NCBI GenBank assembly: GCA_017883105.1
Contig: JADGOF010000030.1
Coordinates: 1 to 12,465 of the forward strand
Direction of reading: 5' to 3'
From: Acidimicrobiales bacterium
GTDB taxonomy: Bacteria > Actinomycetota > Acidimicrobiia > Acidimicrobiales > RAAP-2
DNA length: 12,465 nucleotides
Part shown: positions 6,177-12,465 of the stretch, piece by piece
Layout of the letters: each line of letters opens with the position of its first letter
Numbering within the stretch: the first letter of the stretch is position 1
The notes under the pieces: generated by a model
What the model was told of the DNA's origin: nothing
Database searches by the model: none
Seen by the model: the letters and a program-made list of their open reading frames with translations, nothing else
Translations under genes and position numbers: made by a program

Positions 6177-7550
6177 ATGGCACCGAGCAAACCTTCTGGT
6201 TCTCCGCGCCCGCGAGGAGCCGGAAGCAGCGGGCGGCCGCCTTCCGGACGCCCCGGCGGTCCGCGGGACAGCCAAGGCTCACGCGGGGGAACCGGCAAGG
6301 ACAGCCGTGGATCCTCACAGGGTGGCGGTCGGCCGCCACGCCCGGCGGGCGGATCAGGGGCGGGACGGGCCAACCGGTCGGATGGCCGAGGTGGGCCCCC
6401 GGGTTCGAGCGCGCGGCCGGGCGAGGAGCATGGGTCCGATCGCCGGGACCGGCCGTCCCGGGACAGTGCCGCGTCCGGGGGCTACCGGGGGGACCGGGGT
6501 CACACCTCGGGCGGTGCGCCACGCACCGGACGGTCGGACGGCGCGTCCCGCACGGGAAGTGGACCTCGGACCGGCCAGCCGTCGCGACAGGGAGGGGCGT
6601 GGGAGGATCGGCCGTCCCGGCCCCCGGTGGTCCGCAAGGGGTGGGGGAGTGTCGCCCGACGCGGCGCGAGCATGGTGCGCGAAGGCAGCGAGGCGCACGG
6701 ACCGGACGAGGACACCCCCGATGGCCGCCGTCGGGCCCGTAAACGTACCGACGAGTTCGTTCCCGAACGGTTCGAACGCACCGACAACCGCAATCCGAAG
6801 GGATCGGGACGCCCCGAAAAGTTGCGCCCACCGGCCCACCGGCCGGTGCAGGCCCCGGTCGAGTTGTCCCCGGACATCGCCAACGAGCTGGCCTCGGCGG
6901 CGGGACCGGACTGGAACCACCTCCGCGAGAGGATGACCGAACGGATGGCGGCCGGCATCGGCGCCTATGAGCGCGAGCGGTACCGGGACGCTTCCCGCAT
7001 CCTGAAGACGGTGGTGGACGCCGTCCCGACTGCGCCCTCAGCTCGCGAGTTGCTGGGGCTGAGCCAGTACCACCAGAGCTACTGGAAGGCTGCCCTGCCC
7101 AACCTCGAGGCGTTCGCCGCGCTGACCGGCTCGGTGGACCAGCATCCGGTCCGGATGGACTGTCACCGGGCGTTGGGCCGGCCCAAGCGGGTCGAAGCGC
7201 TCTTCGACGAGCTGCGCAAAGGCTCCCCCGATCCGGAGGTGCTCTGCGAGGGGCGGCTGGTGCTGGCGGGCACCCGGGCCGACGGGGGCGACCTCACCGG
7301 CGCGGTGGCCCTGCTGGTCGAAGCCGGTGCCGGACGCCTGGTGCGCAATCCCGCCGAACGACACCTCCGCCAGTGGTACGTGCTGGGCGATCTGGAGGAG
7401 CGGTCGGGGGACCTGGCGAAGGCCAGGGAGCTGTTCTTGCGCATCCAGGCAGCCGATCCGGAGGCCTATGACGTGAAGGAGCGGCTCGAATCGCTCGGGC
7501 CGCCGACCAGGGCACGGCGAACGCCGAACCGGTCCCGCAACGCCCGTTAG
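6177..7550 (+). CDS. TPR-repeat protein with long Arg/Gly/Ser/Pro-rich disordered N-terminus
   Basis: A 457-residue protein of unknown function. Residues 1 to about 150 are almost only Gly, Arg, Ser, Pro and Asp, with repeated GGRPP, RPSR and SGxxR patterns and no hydrophobic core, so this part is surely disordered. Residues 150-220 are basic and mixed. Residues 235-440 are helical with TPR-like units, for example AAGIGAYERERYRDASRILKTVV (about 258-280), ARELLGLSQYHQSYWKAALPNLEAF (289-313) and LGDLEERSGDLAKARELFLRIQAADP (403-428). TPR folds usually bind other proteins. The block DCHRALGRPKRVEAL (328-342) recalls an actinobacterial family of TPR proteins with disordered charged ends (the Rv1691 type); that link is from memory and uncertain. 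No signal peptide is seen, so it is likely cytoplasmic. The start is set by the TAGACT element just upstream. The gene ends about 11 bases before the aldolase gene, and its stop codon lies inside that gene's putative -10. Confidence 0.82.
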   Translation: MAPSKPSGSPRPRGAGSSGRPPSGRPGGPRDSQGSRGGTGKDSRGSSQGGGRPPRPAGGSGAGRANRSDGRGGPPGSSARPGEEHGSDRRDRPSRDSAASGGYRGDRGHTSGGAPRTGRSDGASRTGSGPRTGQPSRQGGAWEDRPSRPPVVRKGWGSVARRGASMVREGSEAHGPDEDTPDGRRRARKRTDEFVPERFERTDNRNPKGSGRPEKLRPPAHRPVQAPVELSPDIANELASAAGPDWNHLRERMTERMAAGIGAYERERYRDASRILKTVVDAVPTAPSARELLGLSQYHQSYWKAALPNLEAFAALTGSVDQHPVRMDCHRALGRPKRVEALFDELRKGSPDPEVLCEGRLVLAGTRADGGDLTGAVALLVEAGAGRLVRNPAERHLRQWYVLGDLEERSGDLAKARELFLRIQAADPEAYDVKERLESLGPPTRARRTPNRSRNAR

Positions 7551-7554
7551 GCTC
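7549..7554 (+). promoter_or_regulatory. Putative -10 element (TAGGCT) for leaderless aldolase gene
   Basis: TAGGCT fits TAnnnT and ends about seven bases before the ATG at 7562; no Shine-Dalgarno sequence stands between. Its first three bases are also the stop codon of the TPR gene. If it is active, the aldolase has its own leaderless transcript in addition to any read-through. Confidence 0.45.
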
Positions 7555-7561
7555 TGCCCCC

Positions 7562-8611
7562 ATGAATCTCGAACAACTCCTCGGTGACGAAGCAGACTCG
7601 CTGCTCACTCACGTTGCCACCGCATACAATGCGGACGCCCTCAATCTCCCGGGCCCCGACCAGATCGACCGGATCTTCATCGACTCCGACCGGTCCTCGA
7701 CGGTGCTCCGCAACCTCGGCACCCTGTACAACACCGGGCGCCTGGCCGGCACCGGCTATCTCTCGATCCTCCCCGTCGACCAGGGCATCGAGCACTCGGC
7801 AGCCGCCAGCTTCGCCAAGTTCCCCGCCTACTTCGACCCGGCCAACCTGTGCGACCTGGCCATTGCCGCAGACTGCAACGCCATCGCCACCACCCTCGGT
7901 GGGTTGGGCATCGTGTCGCGGCGCTACGTCCACAAGATCCCCTTCATCGTAAAGCTGAACCACAACGACTTCCTCAACTTCCCGAACACCTATGACCAGG
8001 TGATGTTCTCGGGGGTGGGGCAGGCCGCAGACCTCGGGGCGGTCGGTGTCGGGGCGACCATCTACTTCGGCTCCGAAGGTGCCGACCGTCAGATCGTCGA
8101 AGTGTCCCGTGCCTTCGCCGAGGCCCATCGACTGGGGATGTTCACGGTGCTGTGGTGCTATCTGCGCAACTCGGCGTTCAAACAGGGGGACATCGACTAC
8201 CACGTGTCGGCCGATCTCACCGGCCAGGCCAACCATCTCGGCGTCACCATCGAGGCCGACATCATCAAGCAGAAGCAGCCCGAGAACAACGGGGGCTACA
8301 ACGCCCTCTCGTTCGGCAAGACCGACCCGCTGGTCTACAGCCGGCTCACCTCCGACCACCCGATCGACCTCACCCGCTGGCAGGTCGTCAACTGCTACGC
8401 CGGGAGGATCCCCCTGATCAACTCGGGCGGCGAGTCGAAGGGTGAGAACGACCTGGCCCAGGCGGTGCGCACCGCGGTGATCAACAAGCGGGCCGGAGGC
8501 GCAGGCCTGATCGTCGGCCGGAAGGCGTTCCAGCGGCCCACCGATGAGGGTGCAACCCTGATCCACGCCATCCAGGACGTCTATCTCGACCCGTCGGTCA
8601 CCATCGCCTGA
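7562..8611 (+). CDS. fbaB: Class I fructose-bisphosphate aldolase, FbaB/DhnA type
   Basis: A 349-residue cytoplasmic enzyme that reversibly splits fructose 1,6-bisphosphate to glyceraldehyde 3-phosphate and dihydroxyacetone phosphate through a Schiff base. Its length equals that of E. coli FbaB (350), and long stretches agree with it: LSILPVDQGIEHSA (67-80), KIPFIVKLNHND (125-136), IIKQKQPENNGGYNA (234-248), SRLTSDHPIDLTRWQ (260-274), INSGGESKGENDL (286-298), RTAVINKRAGG (303-313) and the end YLDPSVTIA. Lys236 in IIKQK is the probable Schiff-base lysine by position; it could also be Lys238. This is the metal-independent DhnA family, not the zinc class II enzyme more usual in actinobacteria, though a class II copy may exist elsewhere. 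The ATG has no ribosome site and a TAGGCT box upstream. It serves glycolysis and gluconeogenesis; the neighbouring KorAB acts on 2-oxoacids of central metabolism. Confidence 0.95.
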   Translation: MNLEQLLGDEADSLLTHVATAYNADALNLPGPDQIDRIFIDSDRSSTVLRNLGTLYNTGRLAGTGYLSILPVDQGIEHSAAASFAKFPAYFDPANLCDLAIAADCNAIATTLGGLGIVSRRYVHKIPFIVKLNHNDFLNFPNTYDQVMFSGVGQAADLGAVGVGATIYFGSEGADRQIVEVSRAFAEAHRLGMFTVLWCYLRNSAFKQGDIDYHVSADLTGQANHLGVTIEADIIKQKQPENNGGYNALSFGKTDPLVYSRLTSDHPIDLTRWQVVNCYAGRIPLINSGGESKGENDLAQAVRTAVINKRAGGAGLIVGRKAFQRPTDEGATLIHAIQDVYLDPSVTIA

Positions 8612-8621
8612 CCGTCCCTGC

Positions 8622-8638
8622 CACCGGGATCGCCGGTG
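8622..8638 (+). terminator. Candidate terminator hairpin after the aldolase gene
   Basis: Eleven bases after the stop codon, caccgg (8622-8627) pairs with ccggtg (8633-8638) around a five-base loop. A second GC-rich inverted segment, gcccc...ggggc, follows up to about 8661. There is no T-tract, so termination is plausible but not certain. It would separate the aldolase unit from korAB. Confidence 0.45.
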
Positions 8639-8695
8639 CCCCGGGCATCCCCACCTGGGGCGCGCCCACTTGGCTACGGTGCAGGAGCCCGGTAG

Positions 8696-8701
8696 TAGAC
8701 T
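8696..8701 (+). promoter_or_regulatory. Putative -10 element (TAGACT) of the korAB operon
   Basis: The hexamer is identical to the one before the TPR gene at 6165 and again ends six bases before a potential start codon, here GTG at 8708. It predicts transcription from G8708 and a korA leader of about 94 bases. No good -35 is seen at the normal spacing; ttggct at 8670 is 20 bases away. Confidence 0.55.
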
Positions 8702-8707
8702 CAAGCC

Positions 8708-8725
8708 GTGGCACAATATATGTAG
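8708..8725 (+). CDS. Possible leaderless five-codon upstream ORF (MAQYM) in the korA leader
   Basis: GTG GCA CAA TAT ATG TAG begins exactly at the transcription start predicted from TAGACT at 8696 and stops after five codons. Beyond the TAG the same frame stays open to a TGA at 8846-8848, inside korA, and keeps a strong G/C bias at third positions through about 25 codons. This may be a tiny leader ORF, a small gene broken by an amber stop, or chance. I do not recognise the peptide. Its translation could affect the hairpin at 8729-8754, but that is conjecture. Confidence 0.3.
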   Translation: MAQYM

Positions 8726-8728
8726 ATC

Positions 8729-8754
8729 CTGGCGTTCATCCAGGCGAACGCCGG
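8729..8754 (+). promoter_or_regulatory. Hairpin in the korA 5' leader
   Basis: ctggcgttc (8729-8737) pairs with gaacgccgg (8746-8754), a nine-base-pair stem with one G-T wobble and an eight-base loop. It lies three bases after the stop of the mini-ORF and 38 bases before the ribosome site of korA. No T-tract follows, so it is not a classical terminator. It may stabilise the mRNA or serve in control. Confidence 0.45.
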
Positions 8755-8801
8755 CAAGCAGATTCGGCGCCTGAGCGCGGTACAGCAGCACGAAGAGGAG
8801 C

Positions 8802-10727
8802 ATGGTGCCCGACACCACCACCGAACCGAAATCCCACCACCTACTTGACCGCGTGGTCATCCGGTTCGCCGGGGACTCCGGAGACGGCATGCAGTTGGCC
8901 GGTGACCGGTTCACCACTTCGTCGGCCCTGCTGGGCAACGACCTGGCCACCTTCCCCGACTTCCCCGCGGAGATCCGGGCCCCGGCCGGGACTTTGGCCG
9001 GGGTGTCGGCGTTCCAGGTCCACATCTCCGACCACACCATTTCGACGCCTGGCGACTCCCCGAACGTGCTGGTGGCCATGAACCCCGCCGCGCTGAAGGC
9101 CAACGTCGCCACGCTGCCCAAGGGGGCGACCATCATCGCCAACGTCGACGCCTTCGACGAGCGCAGCCTGGCCAAGGCTGGGTACGAGGCCGACCCTCTG
9201 GCAGACGGTTCGCTCGCCGCGTACACCGTGTACGAGGTCCCCATGACCTCGATTACCACCGAGGTGTCGAAGGAGGCAGGGGTGAAGCCCCGGGATGCCG
9301 AGCGTTCGAAGAACTTCTTCGCCCTGGGCCTGATCAGTTGGCTCTACACCCGCCCGATCGAGGGCACCCTGGCGTGGATCGAGGAGAAGTACGCCGGCAA
9401 GACCCTGGTGTTGGAGGCCAACCAGCGCGCCTTCAAGGCCGGCTACCACTTCGGGGAGACAGCGGAACTGTTCGAGTCCTCCTACGAGGTGAAGCCGGCG
9501 GTGCTGGCCCCCGGGGAGTACGTCAACATCACCGGCAACACCGCCACCGCGTGGGGCCTGATCGCCGCGGCCACCTGCAGCGGGTTGCCCCTGTTTCTGG
9601 GCACCTATCCGATCACCCCGGCCTCGGACATCCTCCACGAGCTGTCCAAGCACAAGCAGTTCGGCGTGCGCACCTTTCAGGCCGAGGACGAGATCTCCGG
9701 CATCGGCGCCGCCCTCGGGGCGGCCTTCGGTGGGGCGCTGGGTGTGACCACCACCTCGGGACCGGGCGTCGACCTCAAGTCGGAGATGATGGGCCTGGCC
9801 ATCAGCTTGGAGCTCCCGTTGTTGATCATCGACGTCCAGCGGGGTGGCCCGTCTACCGGGCTCCCGACCAAGACCGAACAGGCCGACCTGCTCCATGCCA
9901 TGTACGGTCGGCACGGTGAGTCCCCGCTGCCGATCGTGGCGGCCAAGACGCCGTCCCACTGCTTTGAGGCGACCGTCGAGGCGGTGCGCCTGGCCGTCAA
10001 GTACCGGACCCCGGTCATCCTGCTCTCTGACGGGTACCTGGCCAACGGAACCGAGCCGTGGCGGCTTCCCGACATGGCCGATCTGCCAGAGATCGATCCG
10101 GGCTTCGCCACCGAGGCCAACCACACCGAGGCCGACGGCACCGAGGTCTTCTGGCCGTATGCCCGCGACGAGGAGACGCTGGCCCGACCCTGGGCCCCGC
10201 CCGGCCTGGCCGGTCTGGAGCACCGGATCGGTGGGCTGGAGAAGGCCGACGGTTCCGGTAACGTCTCCTACGACGGTGCCAACCACGAGCAGATGACCCG
10301 GCTGCGGGCCGCGAAGATCGCCGGCATTGCCGCCGACATCCCCCCGACCGACGTCGACGACGAGGACGGGGCCGAGGTGGTGGTGGTCGGCTGGGGCTCC
10401 ACCTACGGCGCCATCGCCGCCGGCGTCCAGCGTGTCCGGGCCCGGGGCCACAAGGTGGCCCAGGCCCATCTGGTCCACCTCAACCCGTTTCCGGCCGACC
10501 TCGGCGACGTGCTCCGCCGCTACCCGAAGGTGCTGGTGCCCGAGGTCAACCTGGGCCAGCTCAGTCGGCTGCTGCGGGCCGAGTACCTGGTCGACGCCGT
10601 CTCGTTCACCCAGGTCGCCGGCATCCCCTTCCAGGCCGCGGCCATGGAGGCGGCCATCCTCCAACAGATCGAAGGCGCGGCCGCTCCGGACGGGGATACG
10701 AACGGCAATGGAAAGGTGTCCGACTGA
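8802..10727 (+). CDS. korA: 2-oxoacid:ferredoxin oxidoreductase alpha subunit (fused gamma-alpha), KorA
   Basis: A 641-residue cytoplasmic subunit of the enzyme that decarboxylates a 2-oxoacid (most likely 2-oxoglutarate) to acyl-CoA, passing electrons to ferredoxin. The N-terminal gamma domain (about 17-225) has IRFAGDSGDGMQLAGDRF and DFPAEIRAPAGTLAGVSAFQ. The alpha domain (about 240-420) has GNTATAWGLIAAA, the signature YPITPASDILHEL at 269-281, FQAEDEISGIGAALGAAFGG (292-311), TTSGPG and QRGGPSTGLPTKTEQADL. The C-terminal domain (about 524-625) has VVVGWGSTYGAI and HLNPFPADL. The gamma-alpha order and length match actinobacterial KorA (about 650). The ribosome site is AAGAGGAG at 8793-8800, tight against the ATG at 8802; the next codon, GTG at 8805, could also serve. 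The stop overlaps the korB start in TGATG. Substrate choice among 2-oxoacids cannot be read with certainty. Confidence 0.95.
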   Translation: MVPDTTTEPKSHHLLDRVVIRFAGDSGDGMQLAGDRFTTSSALLGNDLATFPDFPAEIRAPAGTLAGVSAFQVHISDHTISTPGDSPNVLVAMNPAALKANVATLPKGATIIANVDAFDERSLAKAGYEADPLADGSLAAYTVYEVPMTSITTEVSKEAGVKPRDAERSKNFFALGLISWLYTRPIEGTLAWIEEKYAGKTLVLEANQRAFKAGYHFGETAELFESSYEVKPAVLAPGEYVNITGNTATAWGLIAAATCSGLPLFLGTYPITPASDILHELSKHKQFGVRTFQAEDEISGIGAALGAAFGGALGVTTTSGPGVDLKSEMMGLAISLELPLLIIDVQRGGPSTGLPTKTEQADLLHAMYGRHGESPLPIVAAKTPSHCFEATVEAVRLAVKYRTPVILLSDGYLANGTEPWRLPDMADLPEIDPGFATEANHTEADGTEVFWPYARDEETLARPWAPPGLAGLEHRIGGLEKADGSGNVSYDGANHEQMTRLRAAKIAGIAADIPPTDVDDEDGAEVVVVGWGSTYGAIAAGVQRVRARGHKVAQAHLVHLNPFPADLGDVLRRYPKVLVPEVNLGQLSRLLRAEYLVDAVSFTQVAGIPFQAAAMEAAILQQIEGAAAPDGDTNGNGKVSD

Positions 10728-11773
10728 TGACCGACCTGGCCAACCCCGCGCTGTCCGCCGTGCCGGTGCCCCTCACCACTCGCAAGGACTGGTCCTCCGA
10801 CCAGGAGGTGCGGTGGTGCCCGGGCTGCGGTGACTACTCCATCCTCGCCGCCGTCCAGTCACTCATGCCCGACCTCGGGGTGCCGCGGGAGCGCACCGTG
10901 TTCCTGTCGGGGATCGGGTGCGCGGCCCGGTTCCCTTACTACATGAACACCTACGGCATGCACTCGATCCACGGGCGGGCCCCGGCCATCGCCACCGGGC
11001 TGGCCGCCACCCGGCCGGATCTCGACGTATGGGTGGTGACCGGGGACGGCGACGCCCTCTCCATCGGGGGCAACCACCTCATCCACGCACTGCGGCGCAA
11101 CGTGAACATCACCATCCTCCTCTTCAACAACCAGATCTACGGGCTGACCAAGGGCCAGTACTCGCCGACCTCCGAGGTGGCCAAGGTCACCAAGTCGACC
11201 CCGTTCGGCTCGCTGGAGCAGCCCTTCAACCCGCTCAGCCTGGCCCTTGGGGCCGAGGCCCGATTCGTGGCCCGCACCCACGACATGGACCGCAAGCACA
11301 TGATGGAGACGTTCCGGCGGGCCCACGACCACAAGGGTGCCTCGTTCGTGGAGATCTACCAGAACTGCAACGTCTTCAACGACGGTGCCTTCGAGGACAT
11401 CACGGGCAAGGAGCATCGGGCGGACATGCTCATCCCCCTGGTCCACGGCGAGCCCATCCGGTTCGGTTCGGAGGGCCAGCACGGCGTCGTCCAGCGCCCC
11501 GACGGCTCGGTCGAGGTAGTCGAGGTGGACGACGTCGGCGAGGATGCCATTCTCGTGCACGACGCCCACCGCGAAAGCCCGGGCCTGGCCTTCCAGCTGA
11601 GCCGGCTGGCCCGGGGTCCGCACGAGCCGACGCCCATCGGCGTGTTCCGCGACATCGACCGGCCCGAGTACGGCGAGGAGATGACCCGCCAGATCGAGCA
11701 GGCGACCGCCCGGCGGGGGCCGGGCGACCTGGATGCGCTGTTGCGGTCCGGCTCGTCGTGGACGGTGGAGTAA
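10727..11773 (+). CDS. korB: 2-oxoacid:ferredoxin oxidoreductase beta subunit, KorB
   Basis: A 348-residue partner of KorA that binds thiamine diphosphate and an iron-sulfur cluster. The probable [4Fe-4S] ligands are Cys31 and Cys34 in WCPGCGDYS, Cys65 in SGIGCAARFPYY and Cys214 in YQNCNVFNDG. Their spacing nearly matches the four cluster cysteines of Sulfolobus-type enzymes. The thiamine diphosphate/Mg motif runs from GDGDALSIGGNH (107-118) to ILLFNNQIYGLTKGQ (130-144), and HGRAPAIATGLA (82-93) is also typical. The ATG overlaps the korA stop by one base, so the two are translationally coupled and made together. No separate ferredoxin-like delta subunit is encoded nearby, so this is the two-subunit form that uses a free ferredoxin encoded elsewhere. 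Ligand assignment is by family likeness. Confidence 0.95.
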   Translation: MTDLANPALSAVPVPLTTRKDWSSDQEVRWCPGCGDYSILAAVQSLMPDLGVPRERTVFLSGIGCAARFPYYMNTYGMHSIHGRAPAIATGLAATRPDLDVWVVTGDGDALSIGGNHLIHALRRNVNITILLFNNQIYGLTKGQYSPTSEVAKVTKSTPFGSLEQPFNPLSLALGAEARFVARTHDMDRKHMMETFRRAHDHKGASFVEIYQNCNVFNDGAFEDITGKEHRADMLIPLVHGEPIRFGSEGQHGVVQRPDGSVEVVEVDDVGEDAILVHDAHRESPGLAFQLSRLARGPHEPTPIGVFRDIDRPEYGEEMTRQIEQATARRGPGDLDALLRSGSSWTVE

Positions 11774-11776
11774 GCC

Positions 11777-11794
11777 CCCGGTCACAGCACCGGG
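11777..11794 (+). terminator. Candidate hairpin after korB
   Basis: cccggt (11777-11782) pairs with accggg (11789-11794) around a six-base loop, starting three bases after the korB stop. It lacks a T-tract and is short, so it may be a weak terminator between korB and the DUF1697 gene or only an mRNA end structure. Confidence 0.35.
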
Positions 11795-11808
11795 TGTCAC
11801 CGTCGCCC

Positions 11809-12371
11809 ATGGACACTTACGTCGCCATGCTGCGCAGTATCAATGTGGGGGGGGCGCAATCGCCTGGCCATGGCCGACCTCCGGGATCTGGTGGCGTCGC
11901 TCGGCTTCGGGGGCGTGGCCACCTATGTCCAGAGCGGCAACCTGGTCTTCACCGGGTCCGGCACGGCCGGTGACGTCGCCCGGGTGATCGCCGGGGGGCT
12001 GGCTGCCCAACTCGACGTGGCGGTACCGGTCATCGTGCGCTCAAATTCGGACCTGCAGCGCGCGGTTGACACGAACCCGCTGGTCGACCTGGAAGAGGAC
12101 CCGAAGAAGCTCCACGTCACCTTCTTGGCCGACCCGCCAGACGCTGGTCGGGTGGCTGCGCTGGCCGGCCTGGGCCGGGACCTTCGGGGACGACCAGGCC
12201 CGAGTGGTCGGACTGGACGTCTTCCTGCACTGTCCCGGGGGGTATGGCAGAAGCACTTTGAACAACACCTTTCTCGAACGGAAGCTGGGTGCTACGGCCA
12301 CCACACGCAACTGGCGCACCGTGTGCACCCTGGCCGACATGGCCGGGATGGCCACCTCCCGGGACTCCTAG
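11809..12371 (+). pseudogene. DUF1697-family gene with two +1 frameshifts
   Basis: Joined across three frames this reads as a full DUF1697 protein of about 186 residues, the usual family size. The parts are MDTYVAMLRSINVGG (from ATG 11809), then RNRLAMADLRDLVASLGF...TYVQSGNLVFTGS...DPKKLHVTFLADPPDA in the next frame, then FGDDQARVVGLDVFLHCPGGYG...NNTFLERKLGATATTRNWRTVCTLADMA, ending at TAG 12369-12371. The first shift falls in a run of eight Gs (11847-11854); seven would restore the frame. The second lies near 12182, where one extra C in 'gaccttc' would explain it. Both look like single-base insertions. Unbroken, the longest pieces are 11843-12379 and 12066-12371. The protein function is unknown; the family is widespread in actinobacteria. 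It could be a true pseudogene or a pair of sequencing errors. No ribosome site is seen. It sits 35 bp after korB and meets a transposase gene at its 3' end. Confidence 0.82.
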
Positions 12372-12465
12372 TGTCCTGAGTCAACAACTCGCTCAAGATA
12401 TCCACCGAGGGAGGCAAGGATCTCATCGGCGGTCTTGTGCCACACATAGGGGCGAGGATCCTCGT
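12368..12465 (-). mobile_element. IS630-family transposase, C-terminal end (partial)
   Basis: Read on the minus strand from the window edge, 31 codons are open and end at TAG (12370-12368). They spell EDPRPYVWHKTADEILASLG followed by GYLERVVDSGH. The pattern 'P(F/Y)VW-KTADEIL-S...R...SGH-stop' is the familiar C-terminus of IS630-family DDE transposases, which cut and paste the element. The N-terminal part and the left end of the element lie beyond the window. Codons such as ctt, cga and gtt have lower GC at third positions than nearby genes, as expected for acquired DNA. The stop codon overlaps the DUF1697 stop at CTAG (12368-12371). IS630 elements favour CTAG and duplicate TA, so the element boundary is probably here. 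Confidence 0.8.

Noticed and set aside
6148..6936. Alternative plus-strand frame (262 codons) overlapping the TPR protein
   Set aside because: Both frames are low complexity here, but only the frame from 6177 runs into the TPR domain and has a start matched to a -10 box.
7547..9259. 570-codon open frame on the minus strand across the aldolase and korA start
   Set aside because: It is opposite two well-recognised genes and spans their intergenic gap; no domain or start signal is seen. It is a GC-driven shadow.
8841..10664. 607-codon open frame on the minus strand opposite korA
   Set aside because: It is Gly/Leu/Asp/His-rich low-information sequence opposite conserved KorA motifs, so not a gene.
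1..12465. CRISPR array, prophage attachment site or replication origin
   Set aside because: No regularly spaced direct repeats, no att-like duplication around a tRNA, and no DnaA-box cluster was seen.

Overview
This is a GC-rich (roughly two-thirds G+C by eye), gene-dense bacterial chromosomal segment that carries the 3' end of an rRNA operon. The high-GC third codon positions, the actinobacterial-looking 23S and 5S ends, the KorAB pair and the leaderless promoter style all point to Actinomycetota. An Acidimicrobiia-like lineage is my guess, but nothing here proves the class.

Layout. Bases 1-150 are the 3' end of 23S rRNA. A structured spacer follows, then 5S rRNA (254-373) and a strong hairpin terminator (381-413). 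Facing the rRNA operon on the minus strand is a probable two-gene metal unit. It has an EfeO/imelysin-type (peptidase M75 fold) lipoprotein (2881-3819) and, 64 bp downstream, a P1B-type ATPase (378-2816) with a TPC membrane motif and a C-terminal hemerythrin-like domain. Those are the hallmarks of the P1B-5 class linked to iron and nickel. The end of the ATPase gene runs through the rRNA terminator hairpin.

On the plus strand come a membrane acyltransferase with a C-terminal SGNH domain (4024-6090), a TPR protein with a long Arg/Gly/Ser/Pro-rich disordered N-terminus (6177-7550), a class I (FbaB/DhnA-type) fructose-bisphosphate aldolase (7562-8611), and the two-subunit 2-oxoacid:ferredoxin oxidoreductase korA-korB (8802-10727 and 10727-11773). 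A DUF1697-family gene (11809-12371) follows, broken by two single-base frameshifts. The window ends in the C-terminal end of an IS630-family transposase (12368-12465, minus strand), which abuts the DUF1697 stop codon at a CTAG sequence.

Working together. The lipoprotein and ATPase plausibly handle iron or a similar metal at the envelope. The aldolase and KorAB belong to central carbon metabolism: a reversible glycolytic step, and ferredoxin-linked oxidative decarboxylation of 2-oxoglutarate or another 2-oxoacid. The acyltransferase probably modifies cell-surface glycans.

Most notable points are the metal module, the shared terminator/coding sequence, the recurrent TAGACT-type -10 elements placed exactly for leaderless starts, and the odd korA leader with a five-codon ORF and a hairpin. 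The only long region without a called gene is the set of short intergenic gaps; none exceeds about 210 bp.
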